Positions 60,583 through 64,000 of a stretch of 64,000 bases of DNA are shown one piece after another. The first letter of the stretch is position 1; the number at the start of each line of letters is the position of its first letter. The position numbers and the translations under genes were made by a program. Origin of the DNA: Micromonospora echinaurantiaca (lineage in GTDB: Bacteria > Actinomycetota > Actinomycetes > Mycobacteriales > Micromonosporaceae); contig NZ_LT607750.1 of NCBI RefSeq assembly GCF_900090235.1, positions 4,393,001 to 4,457,000 of the forward strand, written 5' to 3'. The notes beneath the pieces are model-generated. The model saw only the letters and a program-made list of their open reading frames with translations, was not told the origin of the DNA and did no database searches.

Positions 60583-60999
60583 ATGTCGCTCGCAGTGCGC
60601 TGGACTCGGCTGCTGATGGTGGTATCGGCAGCCGGCTTTATAGGCGCGGCCTTCACAATCCGCGCCGCGATGGACGGGCCTATCGAACAGTACTCAGGCG
60701 CCGCCTTGTCCGCGGCCATCGTCTACACGATAGTGATCTTCATATGGCCGCTGATCTCCCCACTTCCCGCCGGCAGCGCCGCGATCGCATACTGCTGGTT
60801 CATCGAGTTTGCACAGCTCACCCCCATACCCGCGGCACTCTCCCAACGCAGCTGGCTCGCCCGCCAGCTGCTAGGCGCCCAGTTCGACCTCATTGATGTT
60901 GCCTGGTACCCCGTCGGCGTTATCCCATTGGTCGCCGCGCATTGGTTCCTCGCTGCCAGCACACGTTCCCCACCAAACCCGACACCCGCTGAGCCTTAG
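60583..60999 (+). CDS. DUF2809-family membrane protein
   Basis: This 138-aa protein has four hydrophobic segments (RLLMVVSAAGFIGAAFTI, LSAAIVYTIVIFIWPL, AIAYCWFIEFAQLTPIP, VGVIPLVAAHWFLAA) and the DUF2809-type segment around WFIEFAQL followed by RQLLGAQFDLIDVAWYPVG. The function of the family is unknown. The ATG at 60583 gives the expected N-terminus; in-frame codons upstream are outside the family. It lies inside the presumed island region. Confidence 0.85.
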   Translation: MSLAVRWTRLLMVVSAAGFIGAAFTIRAAMDGPIEQYSGAALSAAIVYTIVIFIWPLISPLPAGSAAIAYCWFIEFAQLTPIPAALSQRSWLARQLLGAQFDLIDVAWYPVGVIPLVAAHWFLAASTRSPPNPTPAEP

Positions 61000-61248
61000 C
61001 CCCCTCCCGCGCTGGCGTGGACTTGAGCCCTGAGCCCCTCTCGCATGTCGTCGAACATGCCGAATCGGACGGATCGGCTCGCTGACCTGGGTGGCATCTT
61101 CCGCTGCCTTACGGCAGATGACAGCCCCTGTCAGCGTCAGTTGTGCCCGGCATTTGCCCAATGATCTTGCCGGCTCATCGCTCGACGTCCAGGTCCCGTC
61201 GCCCATCGGCCGCCAGCAAAAAATGCGCGCCGGAGTGTAGCTCGTGGC

Positions 61249-61482
61249 TCAGGAGTAGAACTCTGTCCAGTAGTCCTCGTGGCTCTGCGTGAATTCGTCT
61301 GGGCGGGTTGCGCGGAGCAGTGCGTGCCGTTCAGCCAAGGCGTCCAGGGCATCCGGGATGGCGCACTCGCGGGCTGCTCGGATCGCTTGCGCAGCCTGGA
61401 TCCTCCGGCCTGCGAGGATAAGCCTGTCGACTTGGTCCCAGTCCCCCACCCGCACATGATGCCTCGCGTCGGGTAGGTCCAC
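61249..61482 (-). CDS. Small L7/L12-like helical protein
   Basis: This 77-aa protein reads MDLPDARHHVRVGDWDQVDR, then LILAGRRIQAAQAIRAAREC and a helix PDALDALAERHALLRAT. The AGRRIQAAQAIRAAR segment resembles the C-terminal domain of ribosomal protein L7/L12 and stand-alone actinobacterial relatives of unknown role. It starts at GTG (61480-61482) with only a weak RBS. The protein-like amphipathic pattern supports a real gene. Confidence 0.6.
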   Translation of the reverse strand: MDLPDARHHVRVGDWDQVDRLILAGRRIQAAQAIRAARECAIPDALDALAERHALLRATRPDEFTQSHEDYWTEFYS

Positions 61483-61803
61483 TTCGGACGCTTCTTGATC
61501 AGATTCGACGACCTGGCCGCCGGTTGCTTCGACAAGATGCGCTCATTCCCCGCGTTCACCGAGTAGGCCGAGGAGAGCTACCTCACCGACTTCGATACAG
61601 GTCCTAGCCGGACGTGTCATCCACGTCGCGAGACTGGTCCGTCACGCAGGTCCTGAGACCCGACAAATCGGTCCCCATCATGTCCGGTCTCGTGACCTGC
61701 GGGACAGATCGTTATCAGGACCTGAGTGACACTTCGCCATCGTGGCGGTAGCCACACCTGGCCACGGTTTGACGAGCTTGATCAGAACCGGTGATGACTG
61801 GAC
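61483..61803. other. Intergenic region with repeats
   Basis: This 321-bp gap between the L7/L12-like gene and the LtrA remnant contains the repeat cluster described for 61641-61735. No supported gene is seen. Confidence 0.5.
61641..61735. repeat. Cluster of related inverted repeats, possible IS-end remnant
   Basis: GTCACGCAGGTCCTGAGACC (61641-61660) is almost the reverse complement of GGTCTCGTGACCTGCGGGAC (61686-61705; 17 of 20 match). GACCTGAGTGACACTTC at 61719-61735 reuses the same CAGGTC/TCAC elements. Such repeats are typical of transposon ends. No transposase gene is left beside them. Confidence 0.4.
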
Positions 61804-63128
61804 GTGATCGGCCTCTACCTCCGTCCGCCACGGGCCGTTCGACCCCGGGTTGGCAGCAGTACATCCACCAGGGGCCTGCCGGGTGGTACCACTGTTGAGG
61901 GGTTGACGAGGCGGCAGAAGCGGAGCGAACCGTTGGCGAGAGATCCAGCCCGGCCGGCCCGGAGACCGGAGGAACAGCAGACGACGTTCCTGGACCTGTT
62001 CCTCGACCTGGTGTTCGTCTTCGCGCTTCTCCAGCTCTCGCTAGTGCTGCTGGACCGCATGCATTGGAGCGGCGCCGCCGAGACGCTGCTGCTGCTGCTC
62101 GCCGTATTGTGGGTGTGGGACGCGACGAGCTCGGTGTCCTATACGTTCGACCCGCGCCACTCGGCGATACAGGCGGTGGTCATCGGGTGCATGTTCGGCA
62201 GCTTAGTGATGGCGGCCGCAATTCCTGAGGCGTTCGGCGCACATGGTCTGGTATTCGCCGGCGCGTACGTCGCCGTCCACGTCGGTCGCAGCCTGCTTGT
62301 CGTGATCATTAGCCGCGGCGACGAGCGGCAGCGTCTGCAGGTGCGGCTGACGCTCTGGTATGGCGTGTCGGCGGTGCCATGGCTCGCGGGCGCTGTCGTG
62401 CAGGGTTGGCCGCGTGGGGTGCTGTGGGCGCTAGCGCTGGCCGTGAACATCACGGCGTTCTGGATCGGCTGGCCTGTGCCGAGGCTGGGGCGCGCCAATG
62501 CTTCGGATCTTGCGATCACAGGCATGTTCCTGGCCGAGCGGCATCGGCAGTTCTTCATCATCGCGCTCGGTGGGATGATTCTGGACATAGGGCTGGGGCT
62601 CAGCAGCAACCCCTTTGACGCTGATCACGTCGCGGCAGTGGTTGTGGCGTTCGCGACCACGGTGCTGCTGTGGCGGATCTACATCCACCGGGCTGGGGAG
62701 GTTTTGGCCGAGGCCTTCGCTGCGTCCTGCAGTCCGCTCCGCGTCACCGGGAGGGCGGTGAACGCCCACCTGGTCATGATCGCCGGCACCGTCGTGATCT
62801 CCGCCGGCATCCATCTCGTCGTCAGACACGCGTTCGGGCACACACGACCGTCTTGGGCCGCCTTCATCCTCGGCGGGCCGGCACTGTTCCTCGTCGGGCG
62901 GGCCACCTTAGAACATACGGTGTTCGGCCGGTTGTCCCGCAGCGCATGGTCGCGATCTTCGCGCTCCTCGCCATCGCGCCGGCAACGGTCTTCCTGTCGC
63001 CGCTGCTGGTCGCCGCCTTCGCTGCTCTCGTCCTGGTCGGTGTCGCCGTAGCCGACGCGGTTAGGACCCGAGGACGCCCACCCGAACCCGCCGCACCACC
63101 TTGCTAGCCGGGAAGTGTCACTCACGTC
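61719..63128. mobile_element. Possible element: LtrA gene between 17-bp inverted repeats
   Basis: GACCTGAGTGACACTTC (61719-61735) and GAAGTGTCACTCACGTC (63112-63128) are inverted copies with 16 of 17 bases matching. They bracket the LtrA remnant at a distance of about 1.4 kb, the size of a small insertion sequence. No transposase is inside, so it would be a non-autonomous or relict element; coincidence is unlikely but possible. Confidence 0.35.
61804..63107 (+). pseudogene. Low temperature requirement protein A (LtrA) family, C-terminal frameshift
   Basis: The frame encodes an LtrA-type membrane protein. It has the hallmark EEQQTTFLDLFLDLVFVFAL near the start of the conserved domain, about ten hydrophobic helices (LLLLLAVLWVWDATSSVSYT, FGAHGLVFAGAYVAVHVG, and others) and FLAERHRQFFIIALGGMILD. 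After TLEHTVFGRLSR the frame turns into Arg/Ser noise (stop 63051). The expected ending, RMVAIFALLAIAPATVFLSP then LLVAAFAALVLVG, continues in another frame to 63107. One missing base near 62940 explains the switch. Translation may begin at the GTG at 61804 or at TTG 61903/61933. Inverted repeats flank the gene. Confidence 0.65.
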
Positions 63129-64000
63129 TTCGGACAGTCTGCTGACTACCAGAGATGATCCCCTATCCAAGGGAATCCAACGGAGGAGGGAAATAGGCCA
63201 TGAGCTGGCCGGATGACATGGTGGAGCCTAGGGGACTCGAACCCCTAACCCCTGCCTTGCAAAGGCGGCTCGATGCAGTGGGCCTTTGCTGATCAATGTC
63301 GGCGAGTGGCGTTGAAGTCGACGACCTTGCTGTCCCCTGCCGGCGGTTGTCGCTTGTTGTCGCGCGTCTCGCTGACTTCTTGCTGACGTGGTCCCATCAG
63401 GCGGGTCGCAGGAGAGACCGATCCAGCTGCGCGGCTATTCGCCAAATGGGGGTTAGTGGTACGCGGCGGTACAGTGGTTGATCTTCAAGTAGCGCCTGGA
63501 TGGGAGGACAAGGCGCGAATCGGATGGGGCGCTCCAGCCGAGCCAGCGGCTAACGTCCAGGTGCGTGCCTGTGCATCTGCCGTTGGGCAACCTCAATGGC
63601 TGGCCTTTGCCGGTGGTACGTGGGTTGCACGGCAAGCCTGCCTACCACTGATAATCCGATCACGCGGGCAAGAGTCGCGGGTGCAGCTCGGTATCGGCAC
63701 CCACTGTGACGTGACCAGCACGTCCTAATTCTCCACCCTGCTTCCGGCGGCACTGCTAGCGTCCTCCAGCACTGTCAGTTTGGAAGGTGCCTTGATCTGC
63801 ACCCTTGATCTCTCAAACAGGATGGTTGACCAGAGGTAGCGGTAGGTCTCTGTGGCGGGGCGGTCCGCTCAATTCTCCGTTGTTGCCCCCTGCTGACCGA
63901 CTGAACGGGCACGTGTCGGGCACGCGACGGCCCAGCCGTGAGGTGCGGGCCTACTGTTGTCGCCGCGTTGTGGGGTCGCGCCGCAAGAGTTCGAGGAAGT
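63108..64000. other. Non-coding or relict region at the right edge
   Basis: No gene is supported in 63108-63950. The region contains the right inverted repeat (63112-63128) and the tRNA-Ala remnant (63219-63268). Short frames are weakly biased. A minus-strand frame at 63951-64000 ends in FLELLRRDPTTRRQQ and may be the C-terminus of a gene beyond the window. Confidence 0.45.
63219..63268 (-). repeat. 3' half of tRNA-Ala(TGC): putative attachment-site remnant
   Basis: On the minus strand, 50 bp match the 3' half of tRNA-Ala. They hold 5' anticodon stem CCGCC (one mismatch), loop TTTGCAA (anticodon TGC), 3' stem GGCAG, variable GGGTT, T-arm AGGGG-TTCGAGT-CCCCT, acceptor AGGCTCC, discriminator A and CCA. 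The D-arm and 5' acceptor strand are absent. The break lies just before the anticodon stem, where integrases usually cut. It is therefore probably an attL/attR copy left by an element whose other end would be a full tRNA-Ala gene to the right. Confidence 0.7.

Noticed and set aside
61486..61575. Plus-strand segment reading FGRFLIRFDDLAAGCFDKMR
   Set aside because: It looks somewhat protein-like but is short, starts inside an antisense gene and ends at a stop; too little to call a remnant.
60345..63268. Annotating the two tRNA fragments as functional tRNA genes
   Set aside because: Both lack the D-arm and 5' acceptor strand, so they cannot fold as tRNAs.
63296..63481. Short plus-strand ORF next to the tRNA-Ala fragment as an excisionase
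   Set aside because: No HTH pattern; it is short and lacks an RBS.
1..64000. CRISPR array, rRNA operon or intact insertion sequence
   Set aside because: No regularly spaced direct repeats, no rRNA core motifs and no complete transposase reading frame were seen.

Overview
The window is about 64 kb of very GC-rich DNA with strong G/C third-position codon bias, frequent GTG starts, AfsR/SARP and LAL-type regulators, secreted subtilases and lipoproteins. This indicates an actinomycete chromosome, most likely Micromonosporaceae or a relative (inference; no rRNA or complete tRNA is present to confirm it). I recognise no complete secondary-metabolite cluster, no CRISPR array and no intact transposase.

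Layout. 0-5 kb: a NarL-type two-component pair facing a three-gene unit (AhpD-like protein, DUF6220 membrane protein, membrane-anchored multicopper oxidase). 5-12 kb: a flavin-binding protein, WrbA, a large SARP/NB-ARC/TPR regulator divergent from an MFS exporter, and a broken HTH/glycosyltransferase chimera. 12-22 kb: a secretion locus with an S8 subtilase and an M4 thermolysin-like protease fused to a multi-pass membrane domain, divergent from a second SARP-type regulator. Both SARP intergenic regions carry 11-bp-spaced direct repeats, the usual SARP operator layout. 21.8-28.7 kb: an ECF42-type sigma factor with its DGPF partner and a matching promoter, an alpha/beta hydrolase divergent from AlkD, a TetR/DUF4267 pair with two identical palindromic operators, TfoX-like and deazaflavin-reductase/hemerythrin proteins. 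28.7-34 kb: lipoproteins, an SMI1/KNR4 protein and a frameshifted PH-like gene.

34-50.6 kb is a patchwork of small regulatory pairs (TetR/FAD monooxygenase, Lrp/amino-acid dehydrogenase, ABC transporter/LysR) mixed with remnants: a Rid C-terminus, a subtilase that has lost its catalytic domain, an esterase C-terminus and a frameshifted small membrane protein. 50.7-60.2 kb: a LAL regulator followed by a giant (2062 aa) multidomain secreted subtilase that resembles the 12-16 kb subtilase.

60.3-64 kb looks like the edge of integrated elements. Two truncated tRNA 3' halves (Val-CAC and Ala-TGC), both on the minus strand, act like attachment-site copies. Between them lie a DUF2809 gene, an L7/L12-like small gene and a frameshifted LtrA gene flanked by matching inverted repeats. 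If these are att sites, the islands extend to the right, beyond the window.
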